Positions 11,850 to 22,020 of a stretch of DNA of 64,000 nt are shown in pieces. Position numbers and translations under genes: made by a program. The first letter of the stretch is position 1; each line of letters opens with the position of its first letter. The DNA is from Polytrichum commune. Taxonomy: Eukaryota; Streptophyta; Polytrichopsida; Polytrichales; Polytrichaceae. Location: positions 50,733,554-50,797,553 of the forward strand of contig OX485803.1 of the NCBI GenBank assembly GCA_950295325.1, in the 5' to 3' direction. The notes beneath the pieces are model-generated. The model searched no databases and was not told where the DNA came from. It worked only from the letters and a program-made list of their open reading frames with translations.

Positions 11850-12780
11850 CAACTTTGCGACCTCATTCTCCACCAAAGATTCTTTGGCCACTAATATTTG
11901 AAGACAAACACATTGTTCCTCCTCGTTGAGCCTCTGCTCGTTGGCCTCCTCCACAGTCAATAGCTTGGACTACACCTGCACCATACCAACCACTGGTGTA
12001 GGAGAAGGGGGGTCCAACCTAGAAGAATCTGTCTATCCTGGACATTGGATTGTCTTCGCTCTTCAAGAATTGTGTGTGGTATACAAAGTAAAGGTATAGA
12101 ATGTTGATAACCTTGTTTTTTTTGTCTTTTAAGGTTGAATATGCTCCTTTTGCAAAGAACAATGATTTAGTGAGAGTGCAATCTAGCTGCAATTTCTTCA
12201 CAATTTTGTAAAATTGGTAAGCCCTCCTATCTTTCATGTTCCAAAATTGCACCTTGGGCTCCCTTCAGCTTGGGACATGCGTACTCAATGAACTTGGAGA
12301 AGAAAGGTTCATAGAATGGGGTGCTCATCGTGCCTTGAACAAAATCCTTGGAACGTTCTTAAGTTCATAAGTTCAAAGGAGAAGTGGTCCTTTGCTTTCC
12401 TCCTTATGGCTTTCCATGGATCTATACTAGGCCAACCTTAGATCTTCAAGGGGTTCTAGGGTGGCCTAGTTGAAGTGCTCGTCGCGCTCCAGCTGGACAA
12501 TATTCTTCTCCTTGATGAAGTTGGAGTTGACTTGTGTTTTGTAGTTGGGAAACACTATATTCTTGCCCCCCTTGACCATCTTGGACTTGAAGTAATCCTC
12601 TCATGCCTCCTAGATTAAAACGACTAGGGATATGTTGGAAAACTTGTACTTAGCCTTCAATGCCCTCCAAATCCTATGGTTGACTTCCCCGTCAACGAAG
12701 AGGTTCATTTTTGGCACAAGCTTGCTGAGCTCTTAGACGATCAGGTAGACTAAGATGACTGCCCAAACAAAAACATGCGG
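11850..12780 (-). pseudogene. Relic of an unrecognised protein with a C-terminal coiled coil (relic A)
   Basis: A minus-strand frame can be followed with a few interruptions: VWAVILVYLIV*ELSKLV, LFVDGEVNHRIWRALKAKY, then VLI*EA*EDYFKSKMV, KGGKNIVFPNYKTQVNSN, FIKEKNIVQLERDEHFN*, then after a frame change the 77-codon frame at 12019-12252, and finally a heptad-like stretch (LTVEEANEQRLNEEEQ, VENEVAKLRTLLLNQQ) at about 11850-11990. Most interruptions are TAG or TGA at places where CAG, CGA or TGG would be expected, the pattern left by decay of methylated cytosine. I do not recognise the family. It shares organisation, and possibly ancestry, with relic B at 18.2-19.95 kb. Confidence 0.4.
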
Positions 12781-12806
12781 CTCAGCCTTCAGAATTAATG
12801 CATGAT

Positions 12807-12970
12807 CAATGAACGGGAATACTGGTTGCTTAGTTACATATAAACCGGTTGAGTTTGAGAATTAACCGGTTGAAGTTCGAGATAGTTATCAACACGAATT
12901 TACGAGTTGGGGACTTGGAAACACAAGGATGCTGACCAATTATGATGTTGAAAATTGTTCGTGGCCACTG
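12807..12970 (+). mobile_element. hAT-type MITE, AACCGGTT family, internally deleted copy
   Basis: Starts CAATGAACGGGAAT and ends GGCCACTG, matching the ends of the ~226-bp family described at 39887-40112, and contains AACCGGTTGAGTTTGAGAA. At 164 bp it lacks part of the middle. The flanks TGCATGAT and CACATGAT agree at six of eight bases. Confidence 0.6.
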
Positions 12971-15290
12971 CACATGATCTAAATGAAGCACCTCGATGAA
13001 GCTTGTTATGGGGGTTTAAGGAGTACCATTCCTCTCCTCGTTGCTGGAGATGTATGTAGGGGTGTTTGCTGGTAACAACTTTTCTGGCACAAAATGGTCA
13101 TCATTCAATTTGATGCGCACTTGGGGATCACTCCATTCCATGTGATGTGCTGCGAGTACACATTATACTCTTCCCGGCCCATCTGGATGAGCAGCCCCGG
13201 ATCTGCCTTCAGTAGGTGGTATGTATATTGCAAGGATGATTTCACACATCCCCTCAACGTTGACAGCTAAACCGCTCCTCACCACTCGTGACCCAAATAG
13301 TCACCGTATTATTATGTATGTGCCAAAAATATTTATACTAGAAATTGTGGCTCAATTCACGTCCCTGCGCGTACTTGCCTCATCCTGGAAAAACACCAAC
13401 TTCGTTTTCAAGGCATCCAAGGACTACACCACCGGCGGGAGGGGAGCAGAGGTGGATGACAAGCCCCCGGAAGAGCAGCAGCCAGTCATTCACCTACTCA
13501 AGCTACTTACAGGGCTTGTTAACCGGTAAGTTCATGTATGAAATCTGAGAATTATGGAAAGTATGAAGAGTTTCATAAGGGTGAGGATTTGTGGCCAGTT
13601 TTGATAATCTTTTTGCTCTTGGACGAGTGATTAATGACAGACCATCACTCTAACCAACTAAACTATTTTCCCAAACATAATGAATCATCTACGATGATCT
13701 ACAAACATAATGATTCATTGGGATTTTCCCAGTCTACTGGCTACGTTAATAGAAATTCAAAAGTGAAAACTCTTTTTTTTCTTCCAAAAGCCTCGTTCAA
13801 GCTTTCAGGGAAAAGAGAGCAACTTGAAGCCACGAGGCTAATATTACCAACAGCCGCGAGCTGTCACGGCGAGCGGCTCTTTGCTTATGAGTCCATAACT
13901 TGCTAATGGAACGATAATAATGGATGTGTAAATTCGTACATATCCGGTACATACATGAAACCTTGACAAATTGTTTCTACATTTGACAAATCGTTTGCTA
14001 AGATACACTTATTCTCCTCTTTAATGTGGTACATGCAGTGTTCCATTTTTTTTATTCTAGAGATCAGAGGCGGTATTATAAAATACATATTAAAACTTTT
14101 CAAAACTTTTTATTTTTTTATTTTTTTAAAAAAATTATCAAAGCCTAAACCCAGCCTAATCCCATTTGAGGTTGCCGCTTTTGGGGATCTGATGAAACTC
14201 TCTAGCCAAAGAATGGGCAGGGCGACCACGCTTCGAAGACATTGCAAATGTAAACCACTGTTCACGGCTTGTCTGGTGTGCCGTGTGGCACGTTTCATAC
14301 CCCAATATTTGTAAGTTCGTGGACAGGGCTCCGTTCGTGTGACAAGACTCATGTCGTGTGCCACGCACAACTTTGCCAATTATTCCACATTACCATATAG
14401 CATTAGTACATTCAAACTCAACGGCATATGGCTTGGACTGACTAATAATGAATTTATTTAAAAAACATTAAAAAATCTTCAAATTTTCCGAGTATTTGAA
14501 AATGTATATTTTTAAAATAAATTAAAAATAGATGCACAACGAGGTACGTGCCATCAAATGAGAGTAGAGTGCTTTGATTACAATGCCTTGCTAAAAAGGA
14601 CGTCGCCCAAAAACCATGCAAGGGCTTCCACATGCAACGTGTTGCGTGGGCTTCTACCCTCACTTGTTGAAGTGAGCAATCTGTGCCAAAATAACTCTTG
14701 CTTTGAATAGATCTTGAGACTCGTTGCACAAGTGTTTTACCACCATTCTCAAAGTGAACAATGTCACAAGAGATCTCCCAGTATTGGAAAACCTAAGTGT
14801 ATGTTGAAATTTATAATGCAATGTCTTGTACACTACCCCACTAGGCCTCCACTACACTATGCACTACCAGTGACAACCCAATTTATTTCCATTAATTTCT
14901 CTATTGGCTCAAAATTGAAATGACAATTGGCTTGCATAAAAAAATTATTCAATATTTATTGTATACTTATTTTTTATAATTTCATTTACAAATATTCATT
15001 TATCTTTTGTTTCTTTGATGTACAAGGATAACAACGAAGAGAAGACAAATTTAATGGGTCAACTAGTATAAGGTAAAAATAGTGGCTTGAAAACAATGAA
15101 AATAAGCTTATTTGGCCAGGAAAAATGGCTTGAAAATTGTGCAATGTTTTCGAGATATGTAGAGGAAATGATGAGGGATGCAAGTTGTTTTGTAATCTAA
15201 TTCCGTATAAAGAATTAGTTACATATTTCCAAAGAGACAATAAAGTCAAATCCCCTACTTGTATAGTAGAGTCTCCCTAATTTGAGCATC
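12971..15290. other. Intergenic, nothing recognised
   Basis: Short frames on both strands around 13221-13550 and 14110-14380 have no recognisable motif and overlap each other. A run of T and A separates them near 14100-14140. Confidence 0.45.
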
Positions 15291-15829
15291 AAGTTATACT
15301 ACTCTACATACGAATGCACACAAAATAGTTAACTCACTGACACCCAAAAGTGATATCAAGTGGTGTGTCACAAGACCTACTCAGGCAATCCGCCCTAATA
15401 CTGCATTCTTCTGGGCCACCACTTTCACAATCTGCCGTGTTGGGTCCACACAAGAATTATTCTACTCCTAGTCTAGTGCACTGTGAGCCCAAAATGGTGC
15501 CCACATGTGGTGATTAACTCTTCGAAACCAATTTTAGTTTGACTTTGATGTGTTATGATTATTCACAAAACATAAAAAGAGTGAAGTGTGGTGTGGATTT
15601 AAGTTTAGGCATTAGAATGTGTTGTGTAGTTATTTCAAGGATTGATTTCAATAAGAGGATGCCTTGATTATGTGAGTGGGGGGTAAGGTGAAGCAAGGTG
15701 AGCTCCGCGGGTTAAATGCCCACTTTTGGATCCACCTTGGTAGTTTAGGAAGAAGGAAGCTTGGTGGATGGGGATTAGTCCCTACTTTGGAGGAGAGGAT
15801 TAAAGGATTGTGATTGGAGGTGCTAATCC

Positions 15830-16210
15830 TCTCACCCTATCCTCACCTCTCTCACCCTCTCTTCTCCTCTCCCTCTTTGCTACTTAAGGTGTTTTTCTCT
15901 CATTTTTCTCTCTCTCCATCAAGCGCTCTCAAGGGAGCAAGCTCTTAAGAGCTTGAGCCACGTGTGTGGTTTATTAGTTTTTAGTGAAGTTAATTGGATA
16001 ACTCTCTCTCTCAATACCTCCCAAGTGAGTGAGCTCTTAGGAGTAGGGTTGCATGTGTTGATTAGTTAGTAGTTAGTGAAACTAGAATGTTAGATTAGCT
16101 CATTAGGAGCAAGGGAAAGGAAAGAGTAAGAGAAACTTAGAAAACATTTGGTTAGTGAATGAAGGGGGTTGTGTTAAGGCGCAACTAGTAGGGGGTTACT
16201 CATTCGGGTA
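15830..16210 (+). other. CT-rich leader-like stretch upstream of the minisatellite
   Basis: From about 15830 to 15920 the plus strand is a dense run of CTCTC/CTCACC words, ending with a TTAAGG motif and TTTTTCTCTC. It is followed by two related blocks built on CAAG..AGC(G)CTCTTA. This looks like a plant promoter/leader or part of an old LTR, but no TATA box, LTR pair or primer-binding site could be confirmed. Confidence 0.25.
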
Positions 16211-16213
16211 ATT

Positions 16214-16872
16214 GAAGGCCTCGGCCACTGGGTGTAGTTCTGGTTACAGGCAGCAAGGCCTCGGCTACTGGTTGTAGTTCTGGTTACAGGCAGCAAGGCC
16301 TCGGCCACTGGATGGTAGTTCTGGTTATAGGCAGCAAGGCCTCGGCCACTGGTGGAATTCTGGTTACATGCAGCAAGACCTCGGCCACTGGTGGAGTTCC
16401 GGTTACAGGCAGCAAGGCCTCGGCCACTGGTGGAGTTCTAGTTATAGGCAGCAAGGCCTCGGCCACTGGTGGAGTTCTGGTTATAGGCAGCAAGGCCTCG
16501 GCCACTGGTGGAGTTCTGGTTACAGGCAGCAAGGCCTCGGCCACTGGTGGAGTTCTGGTTACAGGCAGCAAGGCCTCGGCCACTGGTGGAGTTCTGGTTA
16601 CAGGCAGCAAGGCCTCGGCCACTGGTGGAGTTCTGGTTATAGGCAGCAAGGCCTCGGCCACTGGTGGAGTTCTGGTTATAGGCAGCAAGGCCTCGGCCAC
16701 TGGTGGAGTTCTGGTTACAGGCAGCAAGGCCTCGGCCACTGGTTGTAGTTCTGGTTACAGGCAGCAAGGCCTCGGCCACTGGTGGAGTTCGGGTTACTCG
16801 GCAGCAAGGCCTCGGCCACTGGTTGGAGTTCTGGTTACCGGCAGCAAGGCCTAGGCCAACTGGCTTGGAGTT
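16214..16872. repeat. 39-bp minisatellite, about 17 units
   Basis: Head-to-tail units built on GCAAGGCCTCGGCCACTGG followed by TGGAGTTCTGGTTACAG. Most units are exactly 39 bases, so every frame stays periodic and long frames appear on both strands (repeating VLVTGSKASATGG forward and NQNSTSGRGLAAC in reverse). Units differ mainly by TTACAGG versus TTATAGG; the outermost units are the most diverged, as expected for an array homogenised from the centre. The array is much more GC-rich than its surroundings. There is no sign that it is translated. Confidence 0.95.
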
Positions 16873-17458
16873 GCTTAATAACAAACTACCGTTAAGGATA
16901 TTTAGGGGTTAGCAAGGCTACACCCAATTAGTGGGTGTTAGCATATAGAAAAAAACTAGGTTACATTAGACCATTTTAGGGGTGGATAAGTAGTTAGACC
17001 TATTAGGCTAGTTGTGCTACGTGTGGGATTGTATGAGTGTGTGTAGCCGTTGAGTAAAGTGTTTTTCAACACTTGAAGCTCCCGGTCAAAATAACTCACT
17101 TGCACTATTAATGGAGAAGGTGGAATGCTCTTGCGATGACAAGGAAAAGGAAGTGAAGGTTAAACGAGCAAGGGGAATGTCCTTAAGGGCATGTGTGGCT
17201 AAAGCCGCGGGGTGGACTCTTGAGAAGGCCACCTCTAGCACGAGCCAAGAGGCTAACATTAATAAAGCACGATGAGTGAAAACAATATGCTTTCTTTGTA
17301 CATGGTTCAAGGTTGTAAGAGATACGTGTGATTCTCAAAGCCATCACCCGGACTAGGACGCTTAAGGGTGGTGGATTTGGCCTCACATGCACCAATAAGT
17401 GGTCATTCACCGTTTCATGTTGTTCTCTCTTAGCACTAGAAGAAAACGTGTGAATAAG
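16873..17458. other. Sequence after the minisatellite, nothing recognised
   Basis: Contains GGGTGTTAGC and TTGGCTAG-type words but no supported gene. Could be the remainder of the unit that hosts the minisatellite. Confidence 0.35.
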
Positions 17459-17691
17459 CTACACTCAACATGATAATTAGTGTCACATGGTATTTAATGT
17501 CATTAAAGTGACTTTTGGGATGACACTTCTTATGAATAAGCGAACAAATATTGTCACAGATGATGGATGAGTTCATCCATTGGCCAAAAACCCTACCTTT
17601 CTCTTGTTAGCAACTTGTGATGAAATATTGTCATGGATGATTGAAACTTGGATGAAAATTCACTTGGTAAATGGCGGGAATTGCAACACCC
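17459..17691 (+). mobile_element. CTACACTAAA-family MITE, left part only
   Basis: Begins CTACACTCAACATG and TTAGTGTCACATGG and then matches the copy at 47341-47703 through GATGACACTTCTTATGAA and GGGAATTGCAACA. The right terminal repeat is missing, so this is a truncated copy. Confidence 0.65.
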
Positions 17692-18199
17692 CATTGAGGT
17701 CAAAAACTTCAAAGGGTTTATGACCAGGCTCATATTTTCTTCTTGACATGTGGTGAGCTATCTTTGATGGACCCTATGATGATATTTGACTAGGATGATG
17801 CTATCATACAAGAAAACAACAAACAAATGACAACTTATAATGAATACATAGCAATCAAGAAAAAAAGAAACATGAGAATACGAAGAGGAAAAATCCAAAT
17901 ATTTGAGTTTCAAAATATATTATTTATTTCCAAATACTGTGTACATTGTTTTCTCTTTTGACATCTAACATTGTGTTAAAAAAAAAAGGCAATATGTTTA
18001 GACTAGCCATTAAGTTACAAAAATGTTGTCCAATTGTGGGTGAAGGTTGCATGTGAACTCAATATATTACAAGACCCATGAGACATACGGACATACATCC
18101 ACAACTAGGGATGCCTCAAGCAACTAATCCATCTACACCCCATTTGACAACGGTGAAATTGGTAGTGTCATCTTCTGTAGGAGGAACCACAAAGATGGA

Positions 18200-19950
18200 C
18201 CCAAAACGAGGGATGGGGGCATGACCTACAAAGTTATGGAGTGGTGTTTGTAACTCTTTGCCTTAAGGCTTTGGCTATTGCACCACTTGGAACGAGGGTT
18301 GGACTGGCCAAGCAAGTGGGGTTTGCATTCTTGGGGGGGGGGGGGGGGAGCATAGAATGCGTGACCAAGTAGGAAGTTGCATGGCAAAGGTGGGCACCTA
18401 GGAGGGACGTTGGGGGGAGGTGCATAGACCACCTACACCTTTGCACTCGTCGCTGCAAAATATGCCATGAATTAAACATGCATCCCATAGGACTCCCTTT
18501 CTTTGTTTCTCTAGCTCCAACTGAATCACCATCATTTTCAATGCGTGCTCCTAGTTGGTTTGGGTAATCCTTTGGGCGATTTCATAATTCATCCTCTTGG
18601 CCATCTTCTCCTCCAACTCAGTCACTGTCATGGCCTCTTTTTTCATCATGTTTAGCATGTTCGGCACGCCATGCACTAGGTTGTACATCTTGATCTCTTC
18701 CTTGTCCTCGTTGGAGAGGACAACCACGTCATCAATCCCAAACTCCATGTAGGGGATCTTGTTCAGGCTCCCACGGTTTTTGCTATAAAATTCAAGACTT
18801 GGTTGGGTCCTCATGTTAAACACATCAAGGGCCAGAAATTTAGCTTTGCTGAGTTTGGGTTGTTCTGCAAAGCAATCCCTTGCATGTTGATGGGGTGTAT
18901 TGGATGGACGAGCTTCAGTCTCAGAATTTGTGTCCATCGCAACTATGAACACGTTGCCAAGAAGTCGAAGGGGTGACACTATGGGCACCAAGCATTGAAG
19001 AATGTCCAAGATGTCCATCTCGGACACTAGAGCCTTGTGGCCAATAGCGTCATTATAATCTACAACCTTTGTATGTTCACGATGAGCTCGAGCATCTGGA
19101 ATCAAATATAGAGTATAGTCAGATGATGAATACATGGACACATACGGATGCGTGCTTGTAAGTTGCCCCTCTTAAAGGAAGTCCAAGGGAGTTATGGATG
19201 CTTGTCAGTAAGTTCCATGTGGACGATGTTCATGGATATTACCAAACAGAACAAAAAGGTTTGAAAAAATACAATTATGTGGAAGCATGTCCATAACATG
19301 TCCAATCACACGTAATTGGGAAACTCACAAGTGCGGTGTAGACAAATTTAGTGCCACCAAGGGTGTTGTACATTGTTTCCCTCGGAGGAGTTAGAAGCTT
19401 CAAGATTTCAATGTAGAATTCCATACGCAACTCAAAAACTGGGTATACAATGTACAAGGTCTCTTCGATCATGTCCTTTGGGTGTGGTTGAGAGAAGTCA
19501 TAGATTTTTTTGAGAAATATATGTTTGGTTGGAAACCTTCCCCTTGATGATTTCTTGCATATCAAAGAATATAATTGAACTACCCCTACTTTCTCAAAGC
19601 CTTTGGCCTCCTGAATTGCCATGATGCCTTTAGTCTCCACTTGCACATAGATGTGGTATATTCCATAGTTGGTGTTGATAGAGTTGTTGTACATATTCAA
19701 GACTTGCACAACTTTCTCCAGCTCAATGATCGAGAGCCACATAGTCATTGGTAGCGTGGTTAGTTTGAGGATGTTTGTTTGTAGAATATACGAGCTGACA
19801 TTGACCCTTGGTAGCTACCTATTGCCTTCACAAGGTCAATGGTAGCAATGAAATCTTTTAGACACATGTCCGTAAGCAAATCGAGAACCAATGCCCAAGC
19901 GAAGCACCAAATGTTGTAAAGGCCTTGTGTGAGGCTTGACATGGTCATTG
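18200..19950 (-). pseudogene. Relic of an unrecognised multi-exon protein with a C-terminal coiled coil (relic B)
   Basis: Three open frames follow one another on the minus strand: 19948-19760 (62 codons), 19748-19275 (157 codons) and 19141-18551 (196 codons, ending in a charged helix AMTVTELEEKMAKRMNYE). The 157-codon frame runs into a strong donor (CTT|GTGAGT near 19330) and the next has a good acceptor (TTGATTCCAG near 19100), but the phases do not join, so the gene is broken or uses other sites. I do not recognise the protein. It contains no transposase, nuclease or kinase motif. N-M-[RK]-x5-[EQ]-F-Y spacing and a terminal coiled coil are shared with relic A. Confidence 0.4.
18328..18350 (+). 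repeat. Poly(G) tract flanked by GCATTCT/AGAATGC
   Basis: A G-run near 18333-18348 preceded by GCATTCTT and followed by AGCATAGAATGC, so the run sits in a small palindrome. CTTGGGGGG matches the poly-G hAT-type MITE end, but no partner end was found. Confidence 0.65.
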
Positions 19951-21845
19951 GTTTCTTAGAATTGGTTATTGACTCATGTTTGTAATCAATCCTAGTAACA
20001 AATGATATGTGCGAGGATCACCCATGGACTAAATGCTCTCTCATGGCCTTAATGACTCACTAAATACAAATTATAGCATGAAGGCCTAATGTGGGCCTTC
20101 ACTAAGTCATTTATTGTTTTGACTAGTTACAAACGGGTATCCGCAACCATTTCCAGATAGTAATGGACCATGGGCGGCTCAAAATTGGCCTAAAGGACCT
20201 TTGTGCAAGTTAGTGATGTCAGTGATACACACTTTTATTTACAAGACGAGCTAACACTTAGTCAATGAACGTCCATATATATATATATGTATACACACAC
20301 ACACACATTGAATGTAGTTTATGAGCTTTTTCTTGGTGCGTGGTTGCGTGGCTTGTTTTATAGGTGCGCATCCTCAAACAACCTTTGTAACGTTATGTAA
20401 GCTTATTGATTCATGATTTTATTCCTCATGTTCCATGTGAAGAACCATTAGGTCCCATTGAAGGACGTTATTTGCAGGTGTGTGTCTAGGTTCAAGCTAC
20501 TTGACTGCTAAGGTGTTGTTTGTGAGTGCGTGTATGTAACAATCGTCACCGAGATGAATCGTTTCATTCTCTCTTTCCTCATACATTGAGGTAGAGAATT
20601 ATAACAAGGCGCCTTCATCCCATGTGAGCATTCTCTAGGAGATATAGACTCATGATGGAGAGATCCTAGTGAAAGGTTTTAAGTTAAAGGTTTACAGCCC
20701 AAGCAATCAGGTTCATTAGGGCTTCATGTGATCCCAAAAGTCCAACCCTTGTTTTAGCCAAATTTCAACTATGCATGATGGGCAACTATATCTAACCCCC
20801 ATGAAACATATGGCAATTTCCAAGTGGTGCCCCCAACCCCAACCCTCCTCTACCCGCCCTAGCACATAATTTCCAATAGCCATCTCAACTCCATTTCCAA
20901 ACTATGTTGTTCATAATAAGTGCACTCGCCTTAGTACCACATAAGATAAGCAATCCTTAAAGCGACACCGTCAAACACTTTGGGTATTGTACGGGGAATC
21001 GCCATAGATAAACATGTATATAGTAATTTAGCAAATGTGTGTTGAATCTACACGGGGGGGGGGGGGTGGACACTTAGAATAGTTATGAAACATGGTGGTT
21101 GGGGTTTGGCACCATAAAGTGCTCCAACAACCATGTGTGGGCAGAAAGCACATGTTGTTGCCCAAATTTGGGCAACGGCAGGGGATTTGGAACTTAGGGT
21201 AGCCCAACACACCTTTGAAGCTTGCCCAAAAGTACGATACAAGTTATGCCTATCCCAAAAATGATGCCTTGTGGCATAATCCAAGTGGCTAAGCTGTCTC
21301 AAATAGGGTTGATGCAATATTCATTCATGATTGTTTACATTTTTAGAAAATAATATATGAGGTTGAATAGTGTTGGGATTTGGTCCATTTAATAGAAAAT
21401 CGTATGCTCCTTCATTTGAGCTATTTGGAGACCTTCTTAGGAGCAACCTCTTAGATGAAAACACACCCAAAAGGATGAATCAACCAATATATAGTTGAAT
21501 AGGCAGAATGGGGTTAACAAACATAGCATGCTATAATTTTATGTCTCCTACACCATCTAAGTAACAAAAGGGTCAATAAATTAAGAATCAATGAATTGTT
21601 TTTATAATAATAGTTTGGATTCAAATAGAAATTATGTACATTATACCACCCAAATAAATGCCCTCTTAACGCGTGTGCATACCACAAAATACAACAAGTG
21701 CATGATCTACACCTCGAAAAGAACCCATAAATACAAAGTATATGCAACCCATGGAGATCAACAAAGGTAATTGTCAACATAGACCTTTTATCAACACATA
21801 CAGGTGTTTACTAATATTGGATTGTTAGGTAAAAACCACCACAAA
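19951..21845. other. Intergenic with microsatellite and poly-G tract
   Basis: Holds (TA)n(AC)n near 20275-20307 and a G-run at about 21054-21066. No gene supported. Confidence 0.45.
20275..20307 (+). repeat. (TA)n(AC)n microsatellite
   Basis: Alternating TA run followed by about nine AC units. Confidence 0.8.
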
Positions 21846-21849
21846 ATTG

Positions 21850-22020
21850 GGGCGCCAAGAATAACCTAGATTCTATTTGGAACTAGACTTTGTCATTCTC
21901 TCAACATAGCAGATTCAACCTGATAAACTCGAATGAAGCAATGTTACTGATATTATTAGAATGAAAGGGCAGATTGCAGCTGAATAATGCTATGACTGAC
22001 CAAAGTATGACTATTTTGTA
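21850..22020 (+). repeat. Dispersed repeat, copy also at 60755-60925
   Basis: Both copies share GAAGCAATGT..TGATATTATTAGAATGAAA followed by GTTGAA/GCTGAA.AATG.TATG, and CTAG(A)..TTATTCTC upstream. No open frame is conserved between the copies, so the element type is unknown. Confidence 0.55.

Noticed and set aside
16214-16872. CRISPR array
   Set aside because: Units are contiguous without unique spacers, and the host is a plant.
16284-16884. Four long open frames (126-180 codons) on both strands
   Set aside because: They follow from the 39-base repeat unit being a multiple of three; no start context, splice signal or homology.
15290-17458. LTR of a retrotransposon around the minisatellite
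   Set aside because: No second LTR, primer-binding site or polypurine tract could be identified.
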